DNA of 64,000 nt from CAZXWN01 sp964644695 [NCBI: uncultured bacterium] (GTDB lineage Bacteria; UBP4; UBA4092): contig CAZXWN010000007.1 in assembly GCA_964644695.1 (NCBI GenBank), positions 48,548-112,547 of the forward strand, read 5' to 3'. Positions within the stretch are counted from its first letter, which is position 1. Each line of letters starts with the position of its first letter. Positions 44,167 to 54,105 of the stretch are shown here, in pieces. The notes below the pieces were generated by a model. It ran no database searches and was not told where the DNA came from. It saw only the letters and a program-made list of their open reading frames with translations. The position numbers and the translations under genes are program-made.

Positions 44167-45219
44167 TCAGATAGTTACATCTATCTTATTATCTATATTT
44201 TTAGGGCGGTGTCTATATGGTGTCCATGTACTATCCAGTTTATTAACCGCCTCTTGAACATGAACCGGGGACAAATGGGAATAACGGATAGTCATTTTAA
44301 TATCTTTATGTCCCAGTAATTGCTGAACTGTCCGCAAATCTACTCCGCTCATAACTAATTGTGATCCAAAGGTATGGCGAAGATCATGGAAATGAAAGTT
44401 TTCGATTTCAGCTCTTCTTAAAGCTGAATGAAAAGCTGTTTTTATATCCTTATACGGCATTCCATTACTACCTTCAAAAACATAGGCTCCATGACGTTGT
44501 TTATAAAGTTCATTAAGCTCTTGATACAACCTATTATTTATCGGAATAACCCGTAATTGGTTGTTTTTCGAGTTAATAATTTGAATCTTGCGGTATTCAA
44601 TATTAACGTTTTCCCACTTTAAACGCAATATCTCGTTTCTTCGCATCCCCGTATTTAAAGCCATAACTACAATAGGACGAAGATGCAAAGAACACTTTGA
44701 AATTAGTAATTCAGCTTCCCTAGGCTCCAAGTATCTAAGCCTTCCTGGAGGCTCTTTTAAAAGCTTGATTCCCTTTGTGGGGTTAATTCTTGCATATCCC
44801 CATTCTAAAGCCTTTGTATACATATGTTTAAGGCAAGCTAATTCCCGATTAACCGTTGCAGGTTGGACGGTGTTAAGTCGCATAACTTTGTATCGCTCAA
44901 TCATCTGGGGTGTAATTCCACAAAGAAAGTAGCCTTTAAAAAAGGGGGTGAGTTGGTTCAAGCTGACCTTATCTCGCCGTTCATACATTGAGTGAGACTT
45001 GTTGGCCTTAGAGTATTCAAGATATTCTTTTGCATAGTCTTCAAATAATATCTTCTTTTCATCAGATATGTTCAAGAATTCTCTCTTTGCGATTTTTACT
45101 TGGATATCCTTTAGTACTTGGTCAGCCAGTTTTTTGGAAGGACCGATCTTTTTCCGTTTTCGATGACCTTGAACATAATAGTCAACATACCAGTTAGCAC
45201 CTTTTTGGTATATACCCAT
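44167..45219 (-). CDS. Tyrosine recombinase (phage-type integrase)
   Basis: Catalyses site-specific integration of the element. 350 aa: AP2-like arm-binding N-terminus (GIYQKGANWYVDYYVQGHRKRKKIG, about 1-26), core-binding domain (about 55-150) and catalytic domain (about 160-320). Catalytic residues: R193 (TGMRRNE), H278/R281 (HDLRH), H304 (LLGHKD) and Y313 (RYSHLSP); a Lys is in the beta-2/3 hairpin near 218. Located next to tRNA-Thr, the likely attachment site. Lower GC than the region to the left. It faces away from the mobilisation ATPase gene that precedes it in the operon by 48 nt. Confidence 0.93.
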   Translation of the reverse strand: MGIYQKGANWYVDYYVQGHRKRKKIGPSKKLADQVLKDIQVKIAKREFLNISDEKKILFEDYAKEYLEYSKANKSHSMYERRDKVSLNQLTPFFKGYFLCGITPQMIERYKVMRLNTVQPATVNRELACLKHMYTKALEWGYARINPTKGIKLLKEPPGRLRYLEPREAELLISKCSLHLRPIVVMALNTGMRRNEILRLKWENVNIEYRKIQIINSKNNQLRVIPINNRLYQELNELYKQRHGAYVFEGSNGMPYKDIKTAFHSALRRAEIENFHFHDLRHTFGSQLVMSGVDLRTVQQLLGHKDIKMTIRYSHLSPVHVQEAVNKLDSTWTPYRHRPKNIDNKIDVTI

Positions 45220-45267
45220 CTTTATTCACCTCCTTTCAATAAAACCGTCAGTCGCCAATTAGGTATA

Positions 45268-48200
45268 TTATACAAAATCTTGTTTTTGCTCCTGAGAAGT
45301 TCTTCTTTCTAACCATTGGTCTAAATCTTTTTTACGAAACTTGTTTAATCGCCCAACTTTAACAAAGGGAATTTTCTTTTGAATAACCCAAGTGTAAAGA
45401 GTAGTAGCGCTTACTCCTAAATAGCTGGAAGCCTCTTTCATATCCAGTAATTGTTTCTGAGAGGTAATTTCCTCCGAAACATTAGAAGTCTCAGAAACTA
45501 TAGCTATTGAATCTATCTTTTTTAAAAGGTCTTTTACCTGATGGGGACAACAAACCTTAATTTGATGACGTTCTTTGATAGAAAAATGTTTTCGGATATT
45601 GCTATTTATAGCTTGAGCCCCATTTTCATCTGACCCAACGCAAAGAATATAATCATAGCCGGCATCAAGGCATTTACGAATGTTGCCCATCTCATGTTCT
45701 GTATGCGTGGTCACAGAAATTTCAACGGCGATCTTAACATCTTCTTTGGATAACCCTACATCTACACTGCCTAAAGTATGAGAAATCCTTTCCTCAATTT
45801 TTGCTTTCCAACCAAACAATATGGCTTGCTCTTTGATCATTAATTGGAACTGTTTATGAAGGTCGCCACCTTTGCCCGGGGAAGATATTCTATTAACTAC
45901 TTCTAGACCCTTAGTGGTTAATTTGAGAACTTTCGCTAACCGCCCTTTCCCTCCTTGACGGGTTTCTTCTTGAGTAAGGTAACCTATTTTGATGAGATTA
46001 GTCTTCATCCGATCCCCTCTATATCCACTTAACTGGAGACTCTCATAAACCTTGGTAACAAATAGAGTCGGGTTTTGATGAATAAATCTTAAAAACATTG
46101 TCTCATCGGAGGAAAGGTTAGAATCCATATTTAACCCTATGCTCTCAATAGCCGTTTCCTCTAATACTTTTTCATCATTAGGGACTGGCGCATAAATGGT
46201 ATTAGATCCCTTGTTATAGGATTGCTCCATATTAGAAGCATCATTCAAAGGCAGTAATTTATTAGAATACTTTTGTCTGGATAATTTAATTACGGTTTCT
46301 TTGTTTTTAGCTTTCATCTCGGTCGGTAGCTGGATTAATTGAGGAACAGTAAGATTAAAATCTTGATCCGACTTTTCAACCCGAACAATAGCCTCCCCGA
46401 CCCCCAAATTCTGAAAATCTTTAGATTCAAAATAGGTGAAACCATCAGCCAGTTTCTGCGCATCAGCATCCCCCAATCTAAAACATATTCTTGTTCCTGG
46501 ATTAGAAAGAACTGAACTAGCTATTTCCACATCACGGCTTAAGATTTGCTTCAACTCTTGATGAGCCAAGATAAGTCCCAAGTTATATTTGCGAGAGCCA
46601 GATAGAATAGAGGCCATTGAGGGAGTAATAAAGTTTTGAAATTCATCAATATATAGATAATAAGGTTCTCTTTCTTCTGGACGTAACAATTGTCGGGCCA
46701 TGGCAACTTGATGTATTTTAGACACAATCAGTGTTCCCAAGAGATAGGCATTCTCTTCCCCAATCAAACCCTGAGACAGCTTTGCTAAAAGAATCTTTCG
46801 ATTGTTAAGGATATTGACAAAATCTAAGCCCTGTTTTTGCGCCATCATATTTCGGATAAGTTTGGGGCGAAGGAAAGAATCAAGCCGAGTAAGGACTGAT
46901 GCCTGAGGCTTACCAGAAAGCAGTGGAAATTCTTTCTGCCAATAATAAACCACTTCAGGATCTGTAACCGTCTGAAGAAAAGTATTCCTATAACCAGCTT
47001 CCACTAAAAATCTGCGTAGATCCAGTAAAGTACCTCCCTCTGGACTTTCTAAAAAAGCCAAGATGGAATTACTGAAAACAGATGTCATTTGGTCTCCCCA
47101 ACTAGTAGATAATCTTTTAAAGACAGCTACCAAGTCTGAGGATAATACATTTTTTTCAATTTCAGAATGGGCGGATAATATATTCAGTCCAATAGGATAC
47201 TCACTATCCGCTGGATCAAGAAGAACCACATCTTCATATCTATGCTCAGGAATACTCTCCGTAATTCGATCAATCAAATCTCCATGAGGGTCCAAAACAG
47301 TTACTCCCAATCCATTATTTATATCCTGAGTAATTAAGTTAAGAAGTAAGGTAGATTTCCCGGTCCCCGTAGCACCAATTACGTGTATATGTCTAAGGCG
47401 TTGGCTAGTATCCAGAGTAACGGGAAAAGACTCTCCTTGGTAGAGATTAGTACCCAAGACCAGCTTATGCCCACGGGTAATCATAGGAGCCAACTTTGTT
47501 TTCTTAAGATCTCTGATCAATCTTGAAGAATGAACGCTGGCATCTGGAGGATGGACAAGAGAAATCAATTCCTGGCTATTAAGAATCATTCCTGAGCGAT
47601 GTGTTTGGCGTAAAAGCACATCTTCTATATGTAAGGAATTATCGTAGTCTTCGTTGTTAAGTGGAATTAGTTCATTACTATTTGCATAAGAGGTATGTTT
47701 GAGTCCAGCAGCTAGGCTTCGAGCAATATCTAAGGTTCTGGACATATCGTTACTTTGAACAATAAAGCGAATAATTACAGCATAGAGAGGCTTCTTAACC
47801 TTCTCCTCAGCTAAGGGGAGCATTTCCGGTGCATCAATATAAAAAGATTTTCCTTCGTAATCCGTAACTGATCTTAAAATATCTTCCCGCCAAGGATTGC
47901 AACAAGGTTGATAAATAACTTGAAACGCCCCCAACTCATTAGACCTCAATCCTTCCAATGCTCCAATGATACCAATCAGAGGATCTGTTAATAAATCATG
48001 GTACCGGCAAAGGGGACGCATGAATTCTTGAGACAACCCAAAATCTACTATGAGTGTTTCCTTTTGATCGTTCCACAGGGTTTTAAGATAATGGAAATTA
48101 TCTTGCAGTACTGCTTCTGGGAAATAAGCTTTTAGTTGTAGGGCTAAAGACGCAGAATCGTTTTGGTGACAAACAAATTGAGTCAAGATTGAATCCCCTG

Positions 48201-48630
48201 ACCCAATTATTTCAAAGCTTATAGGTCGGGAACCATAGGGCTGATTTAAAAGACAGGCTTCCGCACTTTGCAGATTATATTTAATCTTAGGTGGTAGAGA
48301 AATAGCTATTTCATGTAAATCAGAAGGGCATCTAGGAACTATTTTGGCCGGCAATATATTGTAATCTTCATAATACGAAGGACCCATCAACTCGTTTGAT
48401 TTCTTATCAGCGCTTAATCCAGATATCTTGTCTACAAAACTACTAAGGAAAGTATGTCTTTTGCCATCGTCTACACAAACCGGTCCTACTTGCTGAGCCC
48501 GATGATAGAAAGGAATATATGGAGGCTCTGCGGTAACCGGATAGCCCCAGACTTGCCACCCTCGCCCACGCCTTTCCCAAAGATTAAAGTTGAGAGTAAG
48601 CTGTTCGATTAAAGTTTGTGGATAACACAT
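45268..48630 (-). CDS. VirD4/HerA-like ATPase fused to nuclease-like domain and excisionase-type HTH
   Basis: 1120 aa. N-terminal region to about 400 is unassigned. Central ATPase: Walker A GATGTGKS (419-426), GVTVLDPHGDLID (442-454) and Walker B YLYIDEF (658-664), typical of VirD4/TraG-type coupling proteins (DUF87 class). From about 870 there is a winged-helix-like region, then 931-1030 a PD-(D/E)XK-like nuclease core with D957 (SVDVGL) and E970 (IAVEIS), then KCLDAGYDYILCV. The last 60 residues are an HTH_17/excisionase domain (MKEASSYLGVSATTLYTWV…FRKKDLDQWLERR, 1063-1110). Probably moves element DNA. No relaxase is visible, so it may need a helper. Confidence 0.8.
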   Translation of the reverse strand: MCYPQTLIEQLTLNFNLWERRGRGWQVWGYPVTAEPPYIPFYHRAQQVGPVCVDDGKRHTFLSSFVDKISGLSADKKSNELMGPSYYEDYNILPAKIVPRCPSDLHEIAISLPPKIKYNLQSAEACLLNQPYGSRPISFEIIGSGDSILTQFVCHQNDSASLALQLKAYFPEAVLQDNFHYLKTLWNDQKETLIVDFGLSQEFMRPLCRYHDLLTDPLIGIIGALEGLRSNELGAFQVIYQPCCNPWREDILRSVTDYEGKSFYIDAPEMLPLAEEKVKKPLYAVIIRFIVQSNDMSRTLDIARSLAAGLKHTSYANSNELIPLNNEDYDNSLHIEDVLLRQTHRSGMILNSQELISLVHPPDASVHSSRLIRDLKKTKLAPMITRGHKLVLGTNLYQGESFPVTLDTSQRLRHIHVIGATGTGKSTLLLNLITQDINNGLGVTVLDPHGDLIDRITESIPEHRYEDVVLLDPADSEYPIGLNILSAHSEIEKNVLSSDLVAVFKRLSTSWGDQMTSVFSNSILAFLESPEGGTLLDLRRFLVEAGYRNTFLQTVTDPEVVYYWQKEFPLLSGKPQASVLTRLDSFLRPKLIRNMMAQKQGLDFVNILNNRKILLAKLSQGLIGEENAYLLGTLIVSKIHQVAMARQLLRPEEREPYYLYIDEFQNFITPSMASILSGSRKYNLGLILAHQELKQILSRDVEIASSVLSNPGTRICFRLGDADAQKLADGFTYFESKDFQNLGVGEAIVRVEKSDQDFNLTVPQLIQLPTEMKAKNKETVIKLSRQKYSNKLLPLNDASNMEQSYNKGSNTIYAPVPNDEKVLEETAIESIGLNMDSNLSSDETMFLRFIHQNPTLFVTKVYESLQLSGYRGDRMKTNLIKIGYLTQEETRQGGKGRLAKVLKLTTKGLEVVNRISSPGKGGDLHKQFQLMIKEQAILFGWKAKIEERISHTLGSVDVGLSKEDVKIAVEISVTTHTEHEMGNIRKCLDAGYDYILCVGSDENGAQAINSNIRKHFSIKERHQIKVCCPHQVKDLLKKIDSIAIVSETSNVSEEITSQKQLLDMKEASSYLGVSATTLYTWVIQKKIPFVKVGRLNKFRKKDLDQWLERRTSQEQKQDFV

Positions 48631-48634
48631 CTCG

Positions 48635-49150
48635 TTATCCAGAGATATTATTACTTGAGAACATCTGTGACATGACGGGTTTTCGCTCTAGCTCTGTTAA
48701 AGCTCGAAGACCATGACTATTTGTTATTTCATCCACCACATCTATCACCGCACTGTGAACAATGTTTTGAAACATTAAAGTCGTATCCAAATGATAATAA
48801 GTTGCTGGCTTAAAAAGTCGGTGCATAAGACCACCCAACAATGGGATACTTGTTACAAGACTCCAAAATATTCCTAAAGACTCGCCTAACCACCAAGACA
48901 CAAAATATCCATCCCCAAAAGGAGCCGCACAGATATCAAAGATAAGTTCTTTTCTCTGGACCCGGAAATACTCTCGCTTGGCAGAGAATATTCCTCCTTC
49001 ACTATACACAATTCGACTAACTTTGGTATCCGGAACTTCCCGTAATTGGATTACTCTTTCCAAGGATTGATAAAACTGTAAAGGAGTCCCTTGATATCCA
49101 TCTAACATATGGTGCCAATGAGACAAAACCGCTGCGACTTTGCGAGACAT
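48635..49150 (-). CDS. Hypothetical element protein with central hydrophobic segment
   Basis: 171 aa from the ATG at 49150, with GGAGG 8 nt upstream; the ATG at 49186 has no ribosome site. A central hydrophobic stretch (WWLGESLGIFWSLVTSIPLLGGLMHRLF, about 100-127, written here only to mark the region in part: SLVTSIPLLGGLM) could be a membrane helix or amphipathic core. No recognised family. It is 4 nt upstream of the fused ATPase gene, so the two are probably coupled. Confidence 0.6.
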   Translation of the reverse strand: MSRKVAAVLSHWHHMLDGYQGTPLQFYQSLERVIQLREVPDTKVSRIVYSEGGIFSAKREYFRVQRKELIFDICAAPFGDGYFVSWWLGESLGIFWSLVTSIPLLGGLMHRLFKPATYYHLDTTLMFQNIVHSAVIDVVDEITNSHGLRALTELERKPVMSQMFSSNNISG

Positions 49151-49224
49151 AAGGCTAACCTCCAAAATTAAGGTGACATCGTACAATTAAAGATCATGTT
49201 TAATTGTTCTACTACAAAAAACGA

Positions 49225-50304
49225 CTAATCTTCACAAATAATCCGCAAGTGGGTCATTCCATGAATAACCTGGCGAGGAGTTCCCTGGTATTGGTAATAC
49301 CGGATTAACCCCGATGGAGTAAAAGCATCCTCCACCTTGCCAGTTATCTCCGGTAGATCTTCCCACTCCCCATCATCTATTCTCATCTGGACTTTCATCC
49401 CCGGTGTAAATAATCCCGAAAAGAGAGGGTATTGTCCTTCTAAAGACTTATCTTTAATATTCAAAGGCCCTACAACCATCCATTGAGTTCTTGTCAGAGT
49501 ATCTTTGATCATTTCGTCGTCCATGGCATGTACTGAGGGTATTATCTGAAATCCTCCTCGAGTTTCCAGAGCATTCTTTCGTTCATTTTCATCCTTTGGA
49601 GCAGTTGAAATACATATCACTCCTGGATGATTAGCTCTGACTTTGGACCCGGGCATATATTGTGACCCCTCAAATCGGCCAGTCCCCATGACAGGTCTTA
49701 ATACACGGGCAAGTATACGTTTTTGCCCTCTTGAATTCATACCCACAACCCTGCCATCATACCGGTTTTCAAACCATATTTGCTTGTATTCTCGAGTTCT
49801 TCTAGAACCTTTTATAATCCATTCATCGCCTAATTGAGGTGTATAATCTTGCGAAATTAATTGGGGCGTATTATTTTTTCGAGAAACAAACACCTTATCT
49901 CCTACCTTGGGAGACAATTCTCCAAATATCCCCAAACCTCCAGAAATATCTGTTTGAATTGCCCCTGTCATGTCCCGAAGATAAATATTCTCATTTGTTT
50001 CTGACTCCTTGGGAGCTAGAGTCAGAATACTCGTTTTTTCTGAGCGTTCCGATTTTCTGACCAATATGTGTAGAGCATTAGAAGAAACACCTACTGCCGA
50101 TCCCGGAACGCCCCATTTAGTTGCCCGGTAGCCATCAGAAACACCTATTTCTGCAGGTTTAATTACTCGGCCAATAGTTTGTTTCCCCCAAGCATCCTCT
50201 GTCCAAATAAATCCTCCGGACTGATTCTCAATATGCAGATCAAAGGAATGGGCAAAAGAAAGCCCCATGATAAATATCATGAGGCTGCATAAGCTGTATT
50301 TCAT
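49225..50304 (-). CDS. Exported hypothetical protein of the element
   Basis: 359 aa from the ATG at 50304 (MKYSLCSLMIFIMGLSFAHS signal peptide); a GTG at 50319 is the alternative. The mature part is beta-rich with blocks such as PKVGDKVFVSRKNNTPQ, GDEWIIKGSRR and MQMRIDDGEWEDLPE-type strands, suggesting SH3-like or Ig-like units, but no family is recognised. Lies in a run of exported genes (49225-54105), spaced by 16 nt from its upstream neighbour. Confidence 0.65.
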   Translation of the reverse strand: MKYSLCSLMIFIMGLSFAHSFDLHIENQSGGFIWTEDAWGKQTIGRVIKPAEIGVSDGYRATKWGVPGSAVGVSSNALHILVRKSERSEKTSILTLAPKESETNENIYLRDMTGAIQTDISGGLGIFGELSPKVGDKVFVSRKNNTPQLISQDYTPQLGDEWIIKGSRRTREYKQIWFENRYDGRVVGMNSRGQKRILARVLRPVMGTGRFEGSQYMPGSKVRANHPGVICISTAPKDENERKNALETRGGFQIIPSVHAMDDEMIKDTLTRTQWMVVGPLNIKDKSLEGQYPLFSGLFTPGMKVQMRIDDGEWEDLPEITGKVEDAFTPSGLIRYYQYQGTPRQVIHGMTHLRIICED

Positions 50305-50320
50305 ATACGATCCACGCACT

Positions 50321-51286
50321 CTATTCTTTTATCTTTTGAATATTCTTTAGACTTTTCAAAGCAAGATCTCTAATGGGGTATTCAATGACCGTTTCTTTGC
50401 GAAGTTCTCTTTCTGGATTCGCACGGCTCTCACGGACAATGGATATATGATATTCATCTTTAGATAGTCTCTCTAAATACTTAAGCGCCTCTACCTTGCC
50501 TCGATTATAGAAAACTTCCAGAGAACCAATACAATCTCTTCTCTTACTCATGTCATCACTTAATGCACATTTCACTAATGCCTGGTAAGCCTCATCAGAA
50601 TCCTTGTCATTGAAATACTTTATACAACCCAATACGGATGGCATCTCGGTCAAATCCCCATTCTTCAGATGGCTCTTTAGATGATTAAAGGATTTCTCTG
50701 AGCCACACACACTCATATCAGCAAGTAAAATCCCACTCAATAATGGCGTTTCTTTGATTACGATATGGTCCTCGTATTTTTCCAAAACCTCAAAAGATTC
50801 AGGCCCACACCCCTGGATACTGGCAAGAATAAAAGCGATATCACTCCTTCGATAAGAGTCATTGTGATTCTTGCGAGTATTATTTTTGATCTCTTCCCAA
50901 ATCTGGATTTCCTTATCTAATCTTGCCTTAAGTATCTTCTCCAACGGCTTCATTAGGGTGGGATTTTTGTGGATGCCTCCAATAGCCTCGTCAAGAACAT
51001 CACCCTCCTTTTCATTATCCAACATCCACAAAAAGGCTTCTTGGGTTTGAGGGGCATTCTTTTTTACAATTCTCAAGGTTGCAGCGGCATCCGAACGCTT
51101 CCACGGGTCTGGATCATGTTTCATCTCCTCAATAAATTTCAGGTGGAGCTCACCCCCATCCGGACAATTTATCAGCTGCTCCACAATGTCCATCTTCTCC
51201 TCAACTTCTGCTGCTTGAGACTTTGGCAAAAAAGAACTACCCAAAACAACTATTACGACCATACATAATATTCTAAACTTTTTCAT
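50321..51286 (-). CDS. Exported HEAT-like helical repeat protein
   Basis: 321 aa. Signal peptide (1-25, KSQA|AEV). The mature part is helical with repeat-like units (KRSDAAATLRIVKKNAPQT, RRSDIAFILASIQGCG, ALVKCALSDDMSKRRDCIGSLEVF), compatible with HEAT/armadillo-type repeats. Probably a periplasmic scaffold. Tightly packed between two other exported proteins, so cotranscribed. No homologue recognised. Confidence 0.65.
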   Translation of the reverse strand: MKKFRILCMVVIVVLGSSFLPKSQAAEVEEKMDIVEQLINCPDGGELHLKFIEEMKHDPDPWKRSDAAATLRIVKKNAPQTQEAFLWMLDNEKEGDVLDEAIGGIHKNPTLMKPLEKILKARLDKEIQIWEEIKNNTRKNHNDSYRRSDIAFILASIQGCGPESFEVLEKYEDHIVIKETPLLSGILLADMSVCGSEKSFNHLKSHLKNGDLTEMPSVLGCIKYFNDKDSDEAYQALVKCALSDDMSKRRDCIGSLEVFYNRGKVEALKYLERLSKDEYHISIVRESRANPERELRKETVIEYPIRDLALKSLKNIQKIKE

Positions 51287-52759
51287 TTAAAAATCCCTCT
51301 CAATACTATCCCAGTTTGTTGTATTTGGATTATATATCCAAAATGTCCCAGACCAATTTGGTCCACCATTATCTCGCAAATAAGTTCCGTCATCTACCTT
51401 TTGCATCTCTCTTTGTAAATTACTCTCGACTTTATTTACTTTCTGTTCAGCTCTTGCAAGGACAGTATTTCTAGACTCTGCAACTATTCTTTCAAGACAC
51501 TTATAAATATCATATAATCTGTCAGTATCACTTTCTGTATAATCATGGTCATAAAGCATCCTATATTCCATTATTCCCATATGTCCGATAAATGCATTTA
51601 GCCCATATCCTTCGTGAAGTATAAGGGCATCCAATAACGCATCTGAATTCATATTAAAGGGTGTCGTTTCCATATGTTCATGCCATCTAACATTAGGTGG
51701 ATTGGGAAGAGTAAGACTACAATTAGCATATAGCCAAGGATTTATCCATGACTGCCTGCTTAGGCTAAAGTGTACATTTGATATATACCATCTTCCTCGG
51801 TTAGGGCCATAATCATCTACCATTTCAATGTCATAACCACCATCCGTTTCATCAGTAATATTGTACGGCACTATTATCAGTTTTTTGTTTTGATACTCAA
51901 CAGCGGTAAACATAGAATATAACCAACCTGTTGGAAGATTCTCACCAAACAAATATCTACGTCCGTTATCCATAGGATACTTAACCCATTCAGGAGCAAC
52001 AACAGCACTACTATCGAAATACTTAGGGCAAGTCCAGTTTCTCGGAACAATTTTTGTAGTCATTGCCTCATAAATAGTAATAGTGCTATTTGAATCAAAA
52101 GGACTAACAAACTTTACATACAAATACATCTGAGTGGGTTCAACTATTTTCCCCTCCCATCTTTCAGTTAAAGTTGTTAAATTTCTATCAGTACTCCACT
52201 TTTGATAGGTTGGAGTGAAACCTCTTTGTTGATATGAATATTTGCCAATCTCTCCTCGTACTTTGCTTTCTGGCCCAATTATTGATGTTAGTGAATAAGT
52301 CATAAATCGATAGGTTGTTGATCCTGTTCCACCATTATAAGAACAAGGGGTACATCCATTCGGGTGATTACTCCATCCACACCCACAGTCACAATCTTTA
52401 ATTCCACCAACACTAAGAGTGATATAATGTTCACCCCTACTACTTGTTCGATAGGTTATCTCGCAAACACTAACCACTTCGCCGTTGAAGGTTGTGCTTC
52501 TAGAAAAGTCAACTGCATCAATAATTACATTAGCAGAAGAATTAATAGAAACTGTTTCCTCACAATGATATTGATTACATTGAGCGGGGTTTTTCAACAC
52601 ATAAAACTCAACTTTTCCTATATCGGTGGTCATAACACCCCAATTTATTGTGGTGATTTCACTTGATCGATCCAATAATACTTCAGGATATGCCTGACAT
52701 CCTTCCCAAGATATAATTGTCATCAAGCAAATAATAAGAATCTTGGTTATAAGCTTCAT
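51287..52759 (-). CDS. Exported hypothetical protein with Cys-rich segment
   Basis: 490 aa. Signal peptide (1-23, GCQA|Y; the Cys could also be a lipobox-like site). A Cys-rich stretch CDCGCGWSNHPNGCTPCSY lies near 125-145. The rest is beta-rich (SITYRTSSRGEHYITLSVGG, TRSLTIYEAMTT) and ends in a helical tail with DSDTDRLYDIYKCLERIV near 425-445. The HEGYGLNAFIGH segment (about 385-396) is suggestive of a metal site but not convincing as HExxH. Directly abuts the HEAT-like gene and lies 11 nt after the TPR gene. Confidence 0.65.
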   Translation of the reverse strand: MKLITKILIICLMTIISWEGCQAYPEVLLDRSSEITTINWGVMTTDIGKVEFYVLKNPAQCNQYHCEETVSINSSANVIIDAVDFSRSTTFNGEVVSVCEITYRTSSRGEHYITLSVGGIKDCDCGCGWSNHPNGCTPCSYNGGTGSTTYRFMTYSLTSIIGPESKVRGEIGKYSYQQRGFTPTYQKWSTDRNLTTLTERWEGKIVEPTQMYLYVKFVSPFDSNSTITIYEAMTTKIVPRNWTCPKYFDSSAVVAPEWVKYPMDNGRRYLFGENLPTGWLYSMFTAVEYQNKKLIIVPYNITDETDGGYDIEMVDDYGPNRGRWYISNVHFSLSRQSWINPWLYANCSLTLPNPPNVRWHEHMETTPFNMNSDALLDALILHEGYGLNAFIGHMGIMEYRMLYDHDYTESDTDRLYDIYKCLERIVAESRNTVLARAEQKVNKVESNLQREMQKVDDGTYLRDNGGPNWSGTFWIYNPNTTNWDSIERDF

Positions 52760-52770
52760 AAATCCCCCCC

Positions 52771-54105
52771 CTATTCGACTTTCCTGCTCTTTACCTCTAA
52801 CACAGCTAAATAATTCTTATATTCCTGCTCATATGCTGGATTAGGATGGTTCTCTATTTCGTTTTTCAACCATTGATAGGCTAACTCTGGCTTGCTTTCA
52901 GTTAAATAAGATCGGGTAATGGCATTCATCGCCCTAAACCTTCCTTTGGGATAAGGGTATTGATTCAAAAGTTCTGCTTCTTTACGTAGCTCACTTCCCA
53001 TCTTCTCTTGATTAATTAAAATATCTACTATCTCTTCCTGAGCCTCATTACAATGATTATTCGTGGGAAAAGCTGTTAATATAGTTCTGAATTTATCAAT
53101 AGAGGTGGGATAGTCTTTCAACTTCTTATAGCACCGACCTAACATCATTACGCAATCATCCGCCATTTTATAATCTCGGAAAGAATCAAATACTTCCTGG
53201 TAATACATAGCCGCTTTCCTGTAATCAGATTGTTTATAATAAGTAGCCTCTCCTGCCACCTTTAAAGCTTCTGGTAGTATATTCCGCACACCGGCATCTG
53301 CAATCATCTGATTGGAAGTCTCCGGATTTGTAGTTTTGCTGGAGAGGTAATAATCAGCCAGGTCTTTACGCGCCTCAAAAGATAACTCCTCAGTTGGCCA
53401 CGTTTTAATAATCTTTCCATACAGCTGAGCAGAAGCCAGTCCCTGATTCTTTTGACCGAGGATTTTAGCTTTATATAGCAAAGCTCCGGGGTATGACTTA
53501 GAGTCAGAATATTGACTGATCAGTTCATTTGCACAAATTAATGCCTTATCATAATCCTGTTTTTTATATGCCAAAGTAGCCGAGAACATCAAGCTTTCTG
53601 GAGCCACAGCTTTCACTTCACTATCACTCACTATTTTATTAAATAATTCTGGCTGATTAGATTTCAGTGAGAAGTAAAGGTTTGATAATTCTTTCCGAGC
53701 TTCAGAAGACCGGTTCTCGTTAGGATACGTCTTGATTACTAAAGAATATGTTCCAATGGCAGAAACAGAATCGCTTAACTCTTTCTGGCAGTTTGCCATC
53801 ATCATCATTGAGCTACCACGGTACTTACAGTCTGGATAGTTTTCTACAATATTCCTAAATTCTGATAAAGCCTGCTGGTAATTCTTTTGCTTGTAGTAAC
53901 TGTGTCCCAAAATATTCAGAGCTTGATCCCTTACTTCTATTGGTACAGTCTTGGCAGCTAACATTGTCCTTGCTTGTGTTGCCGCTTCATCATATTTCCC
54001 CTGGTTAAACAAACTTTGAGCGGGTACGGCTGTTTCCTGTGCCCACAATACTGAACACATTAATACGGTGGGAATAATTAGTACAAAGGGCAATTTCAAT
54101 TGCAT
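52771..54105 (-). CDS. Exported TPR-repeat protein (BamD/YbgF-like)
   Basis: 444 aa. Signal peptide (1-22, SVLWA|QE). The mature part is made of TPR helices (QSLFNQGKYDEAATQARTML, YYKQKNYQQALSEFRNIVENYPD, KKQDYDKALICANELISQYSD and about four more), the tol-pal/BamD type. Likely a periplasmic or outer-membrane scaffold. First gene of the element's exported-protein operon, which runs on the minus strand to the integrase. Similar in kind but not in sequence to the chromosomal TPR lipoprotein at 9596. Confidence 0.85.
   Translation of the reverse strand: MQLKLPFVLIIPTVLMCSVLWAQETAVPAQSLFNQGKYDEAATQARTMLAAKTVPIEVRDQALNILGHSYYKQKNYQQALSEFRNIVENYPDCKYRGSSMMMMANCQKELSDSVSAIGTYSLVIKTYPNENRSSEARKELSNLYFSLKSNQPELFNKIVSDSEVKAVAPESLMFSATLAYKKQDYDKALICANELISQYSDSKSYPGALLYKAKILGQKNQGLASAQLYGKIIKTWPTEELSFEARKDLADYYLSSKTTNPETSNQMIADAGVRNILPEALKVAGEATYYKQSDYRKAAMYYQEVFDSFRDYKMADDCVMMLGRCYKKLKDYPTSIDKFRTILTAFPTNNHCNEAQEEIVDILINQEKMGSELRKEAELLNQYPYPKGRFRAMNAITRSYLTESKPELAYQWLKNEIENHPNPAYEQEYKNYLAVLEVKSRKVE

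Noticed and set aside
51287-52759. HEGYGLNAFIGH in the exported protein as an HExxH protease site
   Set aside because: Spacing does not fit HExxH (HEGYG), so no protease is called.
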